A stretch of 64,000 bases of DNA. It comes from Bacteroidaceae bacterium. Its GTDB lineage: Bacteria; Bacteroidota; Bacteroidia; Bacteroidales; Bacteroidaceae. The notes under the pieces are model-generated. The model searched no databases. It was not told where the DNA came from and saw only the letters and a list, made by a program, of their open reading frames with translations. Shown one piece after another: positions 16,388 through 24,818 of the stretch (positions are counted from its first letter, which is position 1; every line of letters begins with the position of its first letter). A program made the translations under genes and the position numbers. Location: contig CAAHEN010000248.1 in the NCBI GenBank assembly GCA_900772575.1, forward strand, positions 1-64,000, given 5' to 3'.

Positions 16388-17569
16388 ATGAGCAAGATTA
16401 GTATGACGGCCGACGGCACGCTTCAGGTCCCCGACATCCTGACCGTTCCCTTCATCACTGGCGACGGCGTCGGCGCTGAGATCACCTCCGCAATGCAGCG
16501 CGTTGTCGATGCTGCCTTGACGACGGTCTACACCGACCGGCGCATTGAGTGGCTGGCTGTAGCTGCCGGACAGGTTGCCTACGATACACTGGGAACCTAT
16601 CTGCCGACCGAGACCATCGAGGCTTTCAAAACCTATCACATTGGCATCAAAGGGCCATTGACGACGCCTGTCGGCGGTGGTATCCGTTCGCTCAATGTGG
16701 CACTTCGCCAAGGACTGGATCTCTATGTCTGCCTGCGTCCGGTACGCTGGTTCAGTGGGGTCACGTCTCCCGTACTCCACCCCGAACGCGTCGACATGGT
16801 GGTGTTTCGCGAAAACACAGAGGACATCTATGCCGGCATTGAGTGGGAAGCCGGAACCCCTGATGCCCAGCGTTTTCTGGATTTTCTGACCCACGACATG
16901 GGCGTCGACAAAGTGCGCTTCCCTGCCACGTCATCGTTTGGCGTGAAACCGGTATCACGTGAAGGCACAGAGCGGTTGGTTCGGGCGGCTTGCCGCTATG
17001 CGTTGGAACACGGCCGTCGCACGGTAACCCTTGTCCATAAGGGTAACATCATGAAGTACACCGAAGGGGGCTTCAAACGTTGGGGATATGAGTTGGTGAC
17101 GCGTGAGTTCGCCGATGCCATCAGTTCGGGTCATCTTGTGGTCAACGACTGCATCGCCGACGCCTTCTTCCAGAACGCGCTGCTCAGCCCTGAAGCTTAC
17201 GATGTCATTGCCACACTCAACCTGAACGGTGATTACATCTCCGACATGCTGGCCGCCCAAGTCGGTGGCATCGGCATCTCACCGGGAGCCAATATCAACT
17301 ATGCCACTGGCAACGCCATATTCGAAGCCACGCACGGCACAGCACCGGACATCGCCGGCAAGGATCTGGCAAACCCCTGTTCGCTGATTCTCTCTGCGAC
17401 CATGTTGCTTGAATACGTGGGATGGAATGAGGTAGCCCGAGCCATTACTACGGCGCTTCAGACCACATTTGCCGACCGACAGGCCACTACAGATTTGGCC
17501 CGCTTCATGCCCGGAGGCATTGCGTTGGGTACACGAGCTTTCACCGATGCGCTCATCGCCCATCTCTGA
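16388..17569 (+). CDS. icd: Isocitrate dehydrogenase with NAD-type cofactor residues
   Basis: 393 aa, homologous to E. coli Icd along its length. The substrate site is intact: GGGIRSLNVALR (Ser101, Asn103, Arg107), CLRPVRW, FRENTEDIYAGIEW, and LVHKGNIMKYTEG with the catalytic Lys. The cofactor loop reads THGTAPDIAGKDLANP. E. coli has Lys344-Tyr345 and Val351 where this protein has Asp321-Ile322 and Ala328, the same changes known to switch E. coli Icd from NADP to NAD. NAD specificity is therefore predicted. The enzyme lacks the ~20-residue loop around residue 250 of E. coli Icd. It lies between aconitase (16 nt) and citrate synthase (93 nt). The ATG at 16388 is chosen from homology. Confidence 0.93.
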   Translation: MSKISMTADGTLQVPDILTVPFITGDGVGAEITSAMQRVVDAALTTVYTDRRIEWLAVAAGQVAYDTLGTYLPTETIEAFKTYHIGIKGPLTTPVGGGIRSLNVALRQGLDLYVCLRPVRWFSGVTSPVLHPERVDMVVFRENTEDIYAGIEWEAGTPDAQRFLDFLTHDMGVDKVRFPATSSFGVKPVSREGTERLVRAACRYALEHGRRTVTLVHKGNIMKYTEGGFKRWGYELVTREFADAISSGHLVVNDCIADAFFQNALLSPEAYDVIATLNLNGDYISDMLAAQVGGIGISPGANINYATGNAIFEATHGTAPDIAGKDLANPCSLILSATMLLEYVGWNEVARAITTALQTTFADRQATTDLARFMPGGIALGTRAFTDALIAHL

Positions 17570-17662
17570 TATTCTTATCATACAGGAACAGGCCACGCTT
17601 ATCCCTTGAAAATCCCGTAGGCCAATATTTTACCAAGAAACCATTTTATCCCAGCAGCTATC

Positions 17663-19015
17663 ATGACGACCAAGAAAAAAGAATACCTCATCTATAAGCT
17701 CTCCGACGAAATGAAGAGTTGCATCCGCATTGATGCAGAACTGTTCAAGCAGCTCGACGTCAAACGTGGCCTACGCAATGAGAATGGCACCGGTGTACTC
17801 GTCGGACTGACCAACATCGGCAATGTTGTGGGTTACGAGCAGACAACTGAAGGCCTGCGCCCCATTCCGGGCAAGCTCTTCTACCGAGGTTACGAGATTG
17901 CCGACCTCGCCCATGCCATCATGGCGGAGCAACGTTTCGGATTCGAGGAAATAGCCTATCTGCTGCTCTCCGGCAGTCTGCCTGACGCTGAGGAGCTACA
18001 TGCCTTCCGCAGTCTCGTCTTCGACAACATGCCCCTACAGCCTAAGACTACGCTCAATATCATCGAACTGGAGGGGAGCAACATCATGAACATTCTGGCG
18101 CGAAGCGTTCTGGAGCTTTACACCTACGACAAGCTGCCTGACGACACCTCGAGAGACAATCTCATGCGTCAGAGCATTGAACTCGTATCAAAGTTCCCAA
18201 CCATCATTGCCTACGCCTATAACATGCTGCGCCATAAGACATTGGGACGATCCCTACACATTCGCCATCCACAGGAAACTCTCTCCATCGCGGAGAATTT
18301 TCTCTATATGCTCAAGGGGCCTCATTACACGGAGCTCGACGCGCGCACACTCGACCTGCTGCTCATGTTGCACGCCGAGCACGGCGGCGGCAATAACTCC
18401 ACGTTCACCGTACGTGTGACATCGTCTTCTGGCACAGACACCTATTCCTCTATCGCTGCGGGAATCGGCTCGCTCAAGGGCCCCAAACATGGTGGAGCCA
18501 ATATCAAGGTACACGACATGATTCGCTTCATCGAGAGTGAACTTAAGGACTGGACAGATGAGGAGGAGATACGCAACATCTTGCGCCGTATCTTGCGGCG
18601 TGAGGCCTACGACCGCGTCGGGCTTATCTACGGCATTGGCCATGCTGTATACACCATTTCAGATCCACGTGCCGTCCTACTCAAGGAAATGGCGCGTGAC
18701 CTGGCTCAGGAGAAAGGACGCAATGCTGAGTTCGAACTCTTGGAACGCTTAGAGCGCCTGGGCATCGAGACGGTCTACGAAGTGAAGGGACGTGGCAAGG
18801 CCCTATGCGCCAATGTCGATTTCTATTCTGGCTTCGTCTATGATCTCATCGGGCTTCCGGTAGATATCTATACGCCGCTTTTTGCAATGGCGCGTATCGT
18901 CGGTTGGTGTGCCCACCGCAATGAGGAACTCAACTTTGAGGGCAAGCGCATCATTCGTCCTGCCTACCGTTGCGTAGCAGACGTCTGTGGGTACACGCCT
19001 ATTGCCCAGCGCTGA
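17663..19015 (+). CDS. gltA: Citrate synthase
   Basis: 450 aa; condenses oxaloacetate and acetyl-CoA to citrate. Catalytic triad regions are all present: HAEHGGGNNSTF (first His, ~residue 241), YGIGHAVYT (second His, ~331) and CANVDFYSGF (Asp, ~391). The N-terminus (LDVKRGLRNENGTGVLVGLTNIG and FYRGYEIADLA) matches the Bacteroides-type enzyme. It is the last gene of the acn-icd-gltA set; the order acn-icd-gltA is unusual in bacteria generally but characteristic of Bacteroides relatives. Together they form a one-way route to 2-oxoglutarate for glutamate synthesis rather than a full cycle. Confidence 0.94.
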   Translation: MTTKKKEYLIYKLSDEMKSCIRIDAELFKQLDVKRGLRNENGTGVLVGLTNIGNVVGYEQTTEGLRPIPGKLFYRGYEIADLAHAIMAEQRFGFEEIAYLLLSGSLPDAEELHAFRSLVFDNMPLQPKTTLNIIELEGSNIMNILARSVLELYTYDKLPDDTSRDNLMRQSIELVSKFPTIIAYAYNMLRHKTLGRSLHIRHPQETLSIAENFLYMLKGPHYTELDARTLDLLLMLHAEHGGGNNSTFTVRVTSSSGTDTYSSIAAGIGSLKGPKHGGANIKVHDMIRFIESELKDWTDEEEIRNILRRILRREAYDRVGLIYGIGHAVYTISDPRAVLLKEMARDLAQEKGRNAEFELLERLERLGIETVYEVKGRGKALCANVDFYSGFVYDLIGLPVDIYTPLFAMARIVGWCAHRNEELNFEGKRIIRPAYRCVADVCGYTPIAQR

Positions 19016-19112
19016 GGCGAAAAGAGAGTGGCCATGTACTTCCTTGGCTGGCTGAAGTTCTTCAGAGCGCAAATTCACAGGGCTGCACTTGCCCTATTTC
19101 CGGCTTTTTCCC

Positions 19113-19120
19113 TAACTTCG
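19113..19120 (+). promoter_or_regulatory. Possible -7 box for queD-queE
   Basis: TAACTTCG differs from TAnnTTTG at one position and lies 25 nt before the queD ATG. Confidence 0.35.
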
Positions 19121-19144
19121 CACGTCAAACCAAAACAAACTGGG

Positions 19145-19534
19145 ATGTATTACGTTTCAAAACGCTTGGAGATTGCGTTTGCTCACCGGCTGACGCTTGA
19201 CTACGAGAGCAAATGCCAACGCTTGCATGGGCACAACGGCATCGTGATCATCTATTGCCGTGCCAAAGAGCTAGACCGCAATGGCATGGTCGTGGATTTC
19301 ACACATATCAAGCGCCTCATCACAGACCGCCTCGACCATGCGTTTCTCAATGACCTTTTCGACTTCAACCCGACGGCTGAAAACCTAGCCCGCTGGATCT
19401 GTGACCAAGTGCCCCACTGCTACAAGGTATCTTTCCAAGAATCGGAAGGCAACACGGCCGTCTATGTCAAAGATGGCGCTACGACGCCGCACTTTGATCC
19501 CCTGTTGCCGCCGATACAAGATGAAACGCTATAA
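19145..19534 (+). CDS. queD: 6-carboxytetrahydropterin synthase QueD
   Basis: 129 aa, normal length for QueD. It converts 7,8-dihydroneopterin triphosphate to 6-carboxy-tetrahydropterin, the second step of preQ0/queuosine synthesis. Zinc ligands are the His in IAFAHRL and the two in RLHGHNG; the nucleophilic Cys sits four residues before HGH (SKCQRLHGHNG). FTHIKRLITDRLDHAFLND carries the Asp-His catalytic pair, and a Glu (FQESEGNTA) anchors the pterin. The ATG at 19145 is chosen because it gives the canonical MYYVSKRLEIAFAH start. The end overlaps queE by 14 nt, which suggests translational coupling. Confidence 0.93.
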   Translation: MYYVSKRLEIAFAHRLTLDYESKCQRLHGHNGIVIIYCRAKELDRNGMVVDFTHIKRLITDRLDHAFLNDLFDFNPTAENLARWICDQVPHCYKVSFQESEGNTAVYVKDGATTPHFDPLLPPIQDETL

Positions 19535-20108
19535 GATTAACGAGATATTCTACTCGCTTCAGGGTGAAGGCTACTTTGCAGGTACACCCTCGCTCTTCAT
19601 CCGTTTTTCAGGCTGCAACCTGCACTGCCCGTTTTGCGACACGGCTCATGAGGCTGGCAGGTCACTCTCTCTTTCCGATATCTTGGACGAAGCGGCGGCC
19701 TGTCCTGCCACACATGTCGTTCTCACCGGTGGCGAGCCTTCTTTGTCTGTAAGTCAGGAAATTATCGACGGTCTGCACGCGTTGGGCAAGTTCATTACCA
19801 TCGAAACGAATGGCACACATGCGTTGCCCGAGGGTATAGATTGGGTGACACTTTCTCCTAAAACGCCCTTTGTGCCCGGCGCACCACCCGTGGTGTTGCA
19901 CAGCTGCGACGAGCTGAAACTGATATTCGATGGGCGGCCTGTGCCTGAATTCAGGGGGCTGAGTGTGAACCATCGCTTCGTACAGCCATGCGACACCGGA
20001 GATGATGCCCGCAATGCGGTCATCACGACTGCCGCCATCGCCTATTGTCTCCAGCACCCCACTTGGCGCCTGTCTCTTCAAACACACAAATTGACCGGCA
20101 TACGCTAA
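19521..20108 (+). CDS. queE: 7-carboxy-7-deazaguanine synthase QueE (radical SAM)
   Basis: 195 aa. It carries out the SAM-dependent ring contraction of 6-carboxytetrahydropterin to CDG, the step after QueD. Signatures: INEIFYSLQGEGYFAGTPSLFIRFSGC at the N-terminus, the CNLHCPFC cluster motif (CX3CX2C), LTGGEPSL, and ITIETNGT. SLQTHKLTGIR is the usual QueE C-terminus. QueC and QueF, the next enzymes, are not in this window. Confidence 0.94.
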   Translation: MKRYKINEIFYSLQGEGYFAGTPSLFIRFSGCNLHCPFCDTAHEAGRSLSLSDILDEAAACPATHVVLTGGEPSLSVSQEIIDGLHALGKFITIETNGTHALPEGIDWVTLSPKTPFVPGAPPVVLHSCDELKLIFDGRPVPEFRGLSVNHRFVQPCDTGDDARNAVITTAAIAYCLQHPTWRLSLQTHKLTGIR

Positions 20109-20193
20109 AACCGCATATCGGCCATTTGGTATCAGAGTCATAATACCATGATGTTGAGCACTTCCCTCTTGGCTGAAATGGTGGGAAAGAGGT

Positions 20194-23100
20194 TTATACG
20201 GCCTTATTAGGGAGCACAGTCTGGTGTGCCGTAACAGTTGGCGCTGGGGCACACATGGTCTCAAGTGTACTCAGCGCGTCTCCGACACTGCGCACGTCCC
20301 GGATGATCATGCGTCGTTTCCCTTTATGCTCACTGATCTCACAGCGACGGAAATGAGCCGTGGCGTAGTCAATGATTCGGCCGAAGGTCTCACTCTTGTA
20401 GAAAGGGCTCTGGACATTGCTGACAAAATAGAGCGTCATACGACCATTCTTGAGCATCAGCCGTTCGACACCGCACCGGCGCCCAAGCCTGCGCAGCGGC
20501 ACGATGCGCAAAAGCTCCTCGCCCTCAGGTGGCAACGGGCCGAAACGATCCTCCATACGCTGTCTGAACGCGGCTATTTCATCATCGCTTGCCAATCCGT
20601 CAAGTTCACGATAAAGCAACATACGCTCACTGGCGCCTGGTACATAGTTCTCTGGGAAATAGGCATGAAGGTCACAGTCCACATTGCAGTCATCGACAAA
20701 CATGTCCCCCGTAAGTGCTGCCTCATTTTTTCCCTCTTCCGTATAGAGTTCGGCGAACTCATCGTTCTTAAGTTCCGTAACGGCCTCTGCCAATATCTTC
20801 TGATATGTCTCATAGCCTAGGTCGGCTATGAACCCGCTCTGCTCAGAGCCGAGCAGGTTGCCTGCCCCACGAATGTCCAAATCTTGCATGGCGATGTGTA
20901 TGCCCGAGCCCAAGTCGCTGAAGTTCTCGATGGCCTGCAATCGTCGTCGCGCATCGTCTGGGAGCAGGTGGAGCGGCGGCGCAAGGAGATAGCAGAAAGC
21001 CTTGCGGTTGCTTCGTCCGACACGTCCGCGCATCTGATGCAGATCGGAAAGGCCAAAATGCTGTGCCGCGTCAATGATGATGGTGTTGGCGTTAGGGATG
21101 TCGATACCGTTCTCGACGATCGTCGTCGAGATGAGCACGTCATAGTCATAGTTGACAAAACCCAGAACCACCTTTTCCAGTTCTGCCGGCGGCATCTGTC
21201 CATGCCCGGTAACGACACGAGCATCTGGCACATACTTGTTGACCAGTGCAGCCAGCGTACCGAGGGAGGCGATACGATTAGTGACAATATAGACCTGTCC
21301 GTTGCGGCTCATCTCAAAGTTGATGGCCTCGGCGATAATCTCATGGCTGAACGTGTGCACCTCTGTCTGTATGGGCCGGCGGTTGGGGGGCGGCGTCTGA
21401 ATCACTGAGAAATCGCGTGCCCCCATCAATGAGAATTGCAGCGTGCGCGGAATCGGCGTGGCAGACATGGTCAGTGTGTCGACATTGACCTTGATCTGGC
21501 GCAGGCGCTCCTTGACCGCCACGCCAAACTTTTGCTCCTCATCGATGATGAGCAGACCGAGATCGTGCCATTTGACGGATTTGCTGATCAGTTTGTGCGT
21601 ACCGACCAATATATTAATGTCACCTGCGGCAAGATCCTTGACGATAGCCTTGGCCTGCGCAGTCGTACGGGCCCGACTGAGATAGTCCACCCGCACTGGA
21701 AAATCCCTCAGTCTGGCGGCAAACGTCTTGTAGTGTTGCAGGGCAAGCACCGTGGTCGGGACGAGCACAGCCACTTGCTTGTTGTCCGCCACTGCTTTCA
21801 AGGCTGCCCGCACAGCGATTTCAGTCTTTCCGAAACCGACATCGCCACAGACGAGGCGATCCATCGGACGAGAACGCTCCATGTCTGCCTTGACCTCCTG
21901 TGTCACACGGAGCTGATCTGGCGTATCCTCATAGGCGAAACCCGCTTCCAGTTCGTGCTGCATGAAACTGTCAGGGCTGAAGGCAAACCCTTTCTCCTCA
22001 CGCCGCCGCGAGTAGAGTCGTATAAGGTCGCGGGCAATATCCTTGATTTTCTGCTTGGTGCGTTCCTTCATTTTTTCCCAAGCCCCCGTACCGAGGCGGC
22101 TCAGGTGAGGCGGCTCACCCTCGCATCCCTTATATTTCGACACCTTGTGAAGGGCATGGATAGAGACGAAGACCACATCATCGTTCTGATAGGTCAGTTT
22201 GAGCATTTCCTGCATTGTACCGTCACTCCCAGCCACACGGACCAAACCGGCAAAGCGCCCGATGCCATGGTCTATGTGCACCACAAAGTCACCGGGCTCA
22301 TACTGCATGAGTTCTTTCAGCGTCAGCGCCATTTTGGCGTCACGGGCATGATCGGTACGAAGGTTGTATTTGTGGAAACGGTCGAAAATCTGGTGATCGG
22401 TGAAAAGGCTCAGCCGCAAAGTCTCGTCAGTGAACCCTTCATGGAGTGTCGGCGTGACGGGGACGAACAGGCCTGTAGCGGAGTCGCCCTCCATCTCTCT
22501 GAGGATGTTGAGCAATCGCTCGTTCTGCTTCGCGCTGTCGGCCAACACGTAGATGGTGCAACTGCGGGCCTTGAGCTCAGCAAAGGCACTGCGGACAAGA
22601 TTAAAATTCTTATGGAAAAGCGGCTGTGGTGTGATGTCAAAATGCACGGTGGCCTGTGGCAAGCCGGTATGGCGGAGCCCCAGCTCCACGCGCTGTAGGT
22701 GAGAAAAACCGCGACGAAGCACGTCGGCACGCGTCAGAAGGGACTCCCGGTTGAGACGCTTGCGTGCCTCAGCCGCAGCCATCTCCGAATCTGCCTCCAA
22801 CTCGGCCAGAGTCTGGGCGGCAAAGCCCTCGTCATAGATGTTTCCGACGACATTGACCACAAAATCCAGATCACGCACGACCAAAAGAGTCTGCTCCGGC
22901 AACACGTCGGTGAAAGGCACGAGCTCACCGGCCTTCTCCTCCACATCCGGAACAACGGTCACCGTCTGCAGTTGCTCGCGTGAAAGCTGCGTCTGCACCT
23001 CAAACGTGCGTATGCTTTCTATGTCATCGCCAAAGAAGTCAATGCGAAAGGGATATTCGGAAGAGTAAGAGAAGACATCGATGATACTGCCACGCACGGC

Positions 23101-23637
23101 AAACTCGCCAGGCTCATAGACATAGTCACGCCGCCGGAAACCGAGGTCAAGCAACCTGTGCCCCAACTCCTCCGTATCGGCCTGTCCACCCACACTGAGT
23201 GTGACTGTCCCTTTTTGGTAGTCATCGGCCGAGGCAACACGCTCGGCAATGGCAGCAGGAAAAGTGACGATATAACCTGCCGTTCCTACCGACAGGCGGT
23301 TGAGCACCTCAGTGCGCAGGATCTCATTGGCTGTATTGCGCTGGGCATATTTGACAGCGCGCCGGTAAGTGGACGGATAGAACAGCACATCGTTATCACC
23401 CAAGAGCTGCACCAAGTCATGATAGAAATAGCCAGCCTCCTCTTCGTCATTGAGCACAAAGAGCGCTGGGCGCTTCGTGGCCCCTCGCCGCCTCAATGCC
23501 CCGAATGCGACCGGAGCGGACGAAGCGCGCAGCCCCTCAGCAGCGATGACGGGGCAGTGAGGATCGGTAATGAATTTTTCCAATGCAGCCACCTGCGGGT
23601 GCTCGGCATACAGGGAAAGTATATCATTCAGTGTCAT
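20194..23637 (-). CDS. mfd: Transcription-repair coupling factor Mfd
   Basis: 1147 aa, typical length. Mfd removes RNA polymerase stalled at lesions and recruits UvrA. In order: a UvrB-like N-terminal module (~1-340) with the RRDYVYEPGEFAVRGSIIDVF and YPFRIDFFGDDIESIRTF motifs; the RNA polymerase-interacting domain (YEPGDFVVHIDHGIGRF, ~455); the SF2 translocase with Walker A GDVGFGKTE (~600), DEEQ box (IIDEEQKFGV) and SATPIPRTL; motif VI QMRGRVGRSN; and the C-terminal TRCF domain. It converges on queE with 85 nt between stops. mltG lies 19 nt upstream, same direction, so the two likely share the promoter at 24705-24712. Confidence 0.95.
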   Translation of the reverse strand: MTLNDILSLYAEHPQVAALEKFITDPHCPVIAAEGLRASSAPVAFGALRRRGATKRPALFVLNDEEEAGYFYHDLVQLLGDNDVLFYPSTYRRAVKYAQRNTANEILRTEVLNRLSVGTAGYIVTFPAAIAERVASADDYQKGTVTLSVGGQADTEELGHRLLDLGFRRRDYVYEPGEFAVRGSIIDVFSYSSEYPFRIDFFGDDIESIRTFEVQTQLSREQLQTVTVVPDVEEKAGELVPFTDVLPEQTLLVVRDLDFVVNVVGNIYDEGFAAQTLAELEADSEMAAAEARKRLNRESLLTRADVLRRGFSHLQRVELGLRHTGLPQATVHFDITPQPLFHKNFNLVRSAFAELKARSCTIYVLADSAKQNERLLNILREMEGDSATGLFVPVTPTLHEGFTDETLRLSLFTDHQIFDRFHKYNLRTDHARDAKMALTLKELMQYEPGDFVVHIDHGIGRFAGLVRVAGSDGTMQEMLKLTYQNDDVVFVSIHALHKVSKYKGCEGEPPHLSRLGTGAWEKMKERTKQKIKDIARDLIRLYSRRREEKGFAFSPDSFMQHELEAGFAYEDTPDQLRVTQEVKADMERSRPMDRLVCGDVGFGKTEIAVRAALKAVADNKQVAVLVPTTVLALQHYKTFAARLRDFPVRVDYLSRARTTAQAKAIVKDLAAGDINILVGTHKLISKSVKWHDLGLLIIDEEQKFGVAVKERLRQIKVNVDTLTMSATPIPRTLQFSLMGARDFSVIQTPPPNRRPIQTEVHTFSHEIIAEAINFEMSRNGQVYIVTNRIASLGTLAALVNKYVPDARVVTGHGQMPPAELEKVVLGFVNYDYDVLISTTIVENGIDIPNANTIIIDAAQHFGLSDLHQMRGRVGRSNRKAFCYLLAPPLHLLPDDARRRLQAIENFSDLGSGIHIAMQDLDIRGAGNLLGSEQSGFIADLGYETYQKILAEAVTELKNDEFAELYTEEGKNEAALTGDMFVDDCNVDCDLHAYFPENYVPGASERMLLYRELDGLASDDEIAAFRQRMEDRFGPLPPEGEELLRIVPLRRLGRRCGVERLMLKNGRMTLYFVSNVQSPFYKSETFGRIIDYATAHFRRCEISEHKGKRRMIIRDVRSVGDALSTLETMCAPAPTVTAHQTVLPNKAV

Positions 23638-23656
23638 GTCATCTCCTCAAATTCCA

Positions 23657-24679
23657 TCATTTGATACCTCGTGCATTGAGGGCTGCGGCATACCGTGCCG
23701 CATTGCGGAGGTGTTCGTCGTAGGTCTTTGCGAAATTGTGTGTGCCGGAGAAATCTTCTTTCGCGCACATATAGATATATTCATGATGGGCATAGTTAAG
23801 CACAGCCATGATGCTCGACATGGCCGGGATGCAGATGGGGCCAGGGGGAAGCCCCGTCGTGCGGTAGGTATTATAGGGGCTGTCGGCTGCCAAGTGCTCA
23901 TGCAAGATACGCTTGAGGGTGAAATCATGCAAGGCGAACTTGACTGTCGGGTCGGCCTGGAGCTTCATACCTTGATGCAGGCGGTTCAGGTACATGCCGG
24001 CCACCATCGGCTTCTCACCGTCATTGGCGGTCTCTTGGTCGACGATAGAGGCAAGTGTGATCACCTCGTGTTCAGACAATCCTGCGCTTGCGGCCTGCCG
24101 TTGGCGTTCGGGTGTCCAGAAAGCCTTGCTTTCCTTATACATGCGTTGCAGAAGGGCCTTCGGTGAGATGGTCCAGTAGACTTCATAGGTATTGGGGATA
24201 AAGAGGCAGATGAGTGTGGCGGTGTCACAGCCCAGACTGTGGCATAATGCCGTGTCGCGGAACGCCGTGGCCAGCTCCGCTGAGTCTGCCGCCAGCTGTC
24301 TGGAAAGACGCGCAGCCAGATCGTCCAAGGTCCGTGCATGAGGAATGACCAAGCTGACAGGGGCCTGTCGCCCATTACGAAGATTGCGCAAGAGTGAGAA
24401 GGTGCTCACCCCGTCGCCTGTCTCGTAGCGTCCGGGGCGCACCTTCCCCCCCGAAAGCATCGCCATGCGCCCTAAAGTGTAGCCCACCATTTGGCGTGGC
24501 GAAGCCGCTGTGCGCAGTTTTGCCGTCACGGAGTCGGAGGTGTCGTCTGTGTCTATATAAATATAGGAGTGTCCCCTGTCGCTGGAGAATGATGAGAAGA
24601 AAAGCCAGTAGCCGCAGAGCGACAACAATACGAGAACAGCAAGTATGATTGCCGAACGCTTGGATTTGAGTAAGTTCAT
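23657..24679 (-). CDS. mltG: Endolytic murein transglycosylase MltG
   Basis: 340 aa. It cuts nascent glycan strands inside the chain and sets their length. One N-terminal transmembrane helix (AIILAVLVLLSLCGYWLFF) is followed by a LysM-like region with a YceG-type repeat. The catalytic core is ITLASIVDQETANDGEKP, where the conserved Glu precedes Thr, followed by VAGMYLNRLHQGMKLQADPTV and YNTYRTTGLPPGPICIP, all MltG hallmarks. The ATG at 24679 is preferred to a TTG two codons upstream. It forms a likely two-gene unit with mfd. Confidence 0.93.
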   Translation of the reverse strand: MNLLKSKRSAIILAVLVLLSLCGYWLFFSSFSSDRGHSYIYIDTDDTSDSVTAKLRTAASPRQMVGYTLGRMAMLSGGKVRPGRYETGDGVSTFSLLRNLRNGRQAPVSLVIPHARTLDDLAARLSRQLAADSAELATAFRDTALCHSLGCDTATLICLFIPNTYEVYWTISPKALLQRMYKESKAFWTPERQRQAASAGLSEHEVITLASIVDQETANDGEKPMVAGMYLNRLHQGMKLQADPTVKFALHDFTLKRILHEHLAADSPYNTYRTTGLPPGPICIPAMSSIMAVLNYAHHEYIYMCAKEDFSGTHNFAKTYDEHLRNAARYAAALNARGIK

Positions 24680-24704
24680 GACCAATATTCTTTTTTCGTG
24701 CGGG

Positions 24705-24712
24705 CAAAATTA
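24705..24712 (-). promoter_or_regulatory. -7 promoter box for mltG-mfd
   Basis: Minus-strand TAATTTTG fits TAnnTTTG, 25 nt before the mltG ATG. Confidence 0.55.
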
Positions 24713-24755
24713 CAAATTAATATCCGACACCTATGTGCCTTCCAACTATTTTTCC

Positions 24756-24763
24756 TACTTTTG
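24756..24763 (+). promoter_or_regulatory. -7 promoter box for the acyl-CoA synthetase gene
   Basis: TACTTTTG fits TAnnTTTG and lies 55 nt before the ATG at 24819, divergent from the mltG promoter. Confidence 0.6.
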
Positions 24764-24818
24764 CACAAAACCTCTCTGTCTGTGCTACCGGCACCAGGCA
24801 ACTCCGTTTAACCAAAGC

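Noticed and set aside
21436..22698. A 420-codon plus-strand open frame
   Set aside because: It is antisense to mfd across its conserved helicase core; the translation is His/Arg-rich without recognisable motifs.
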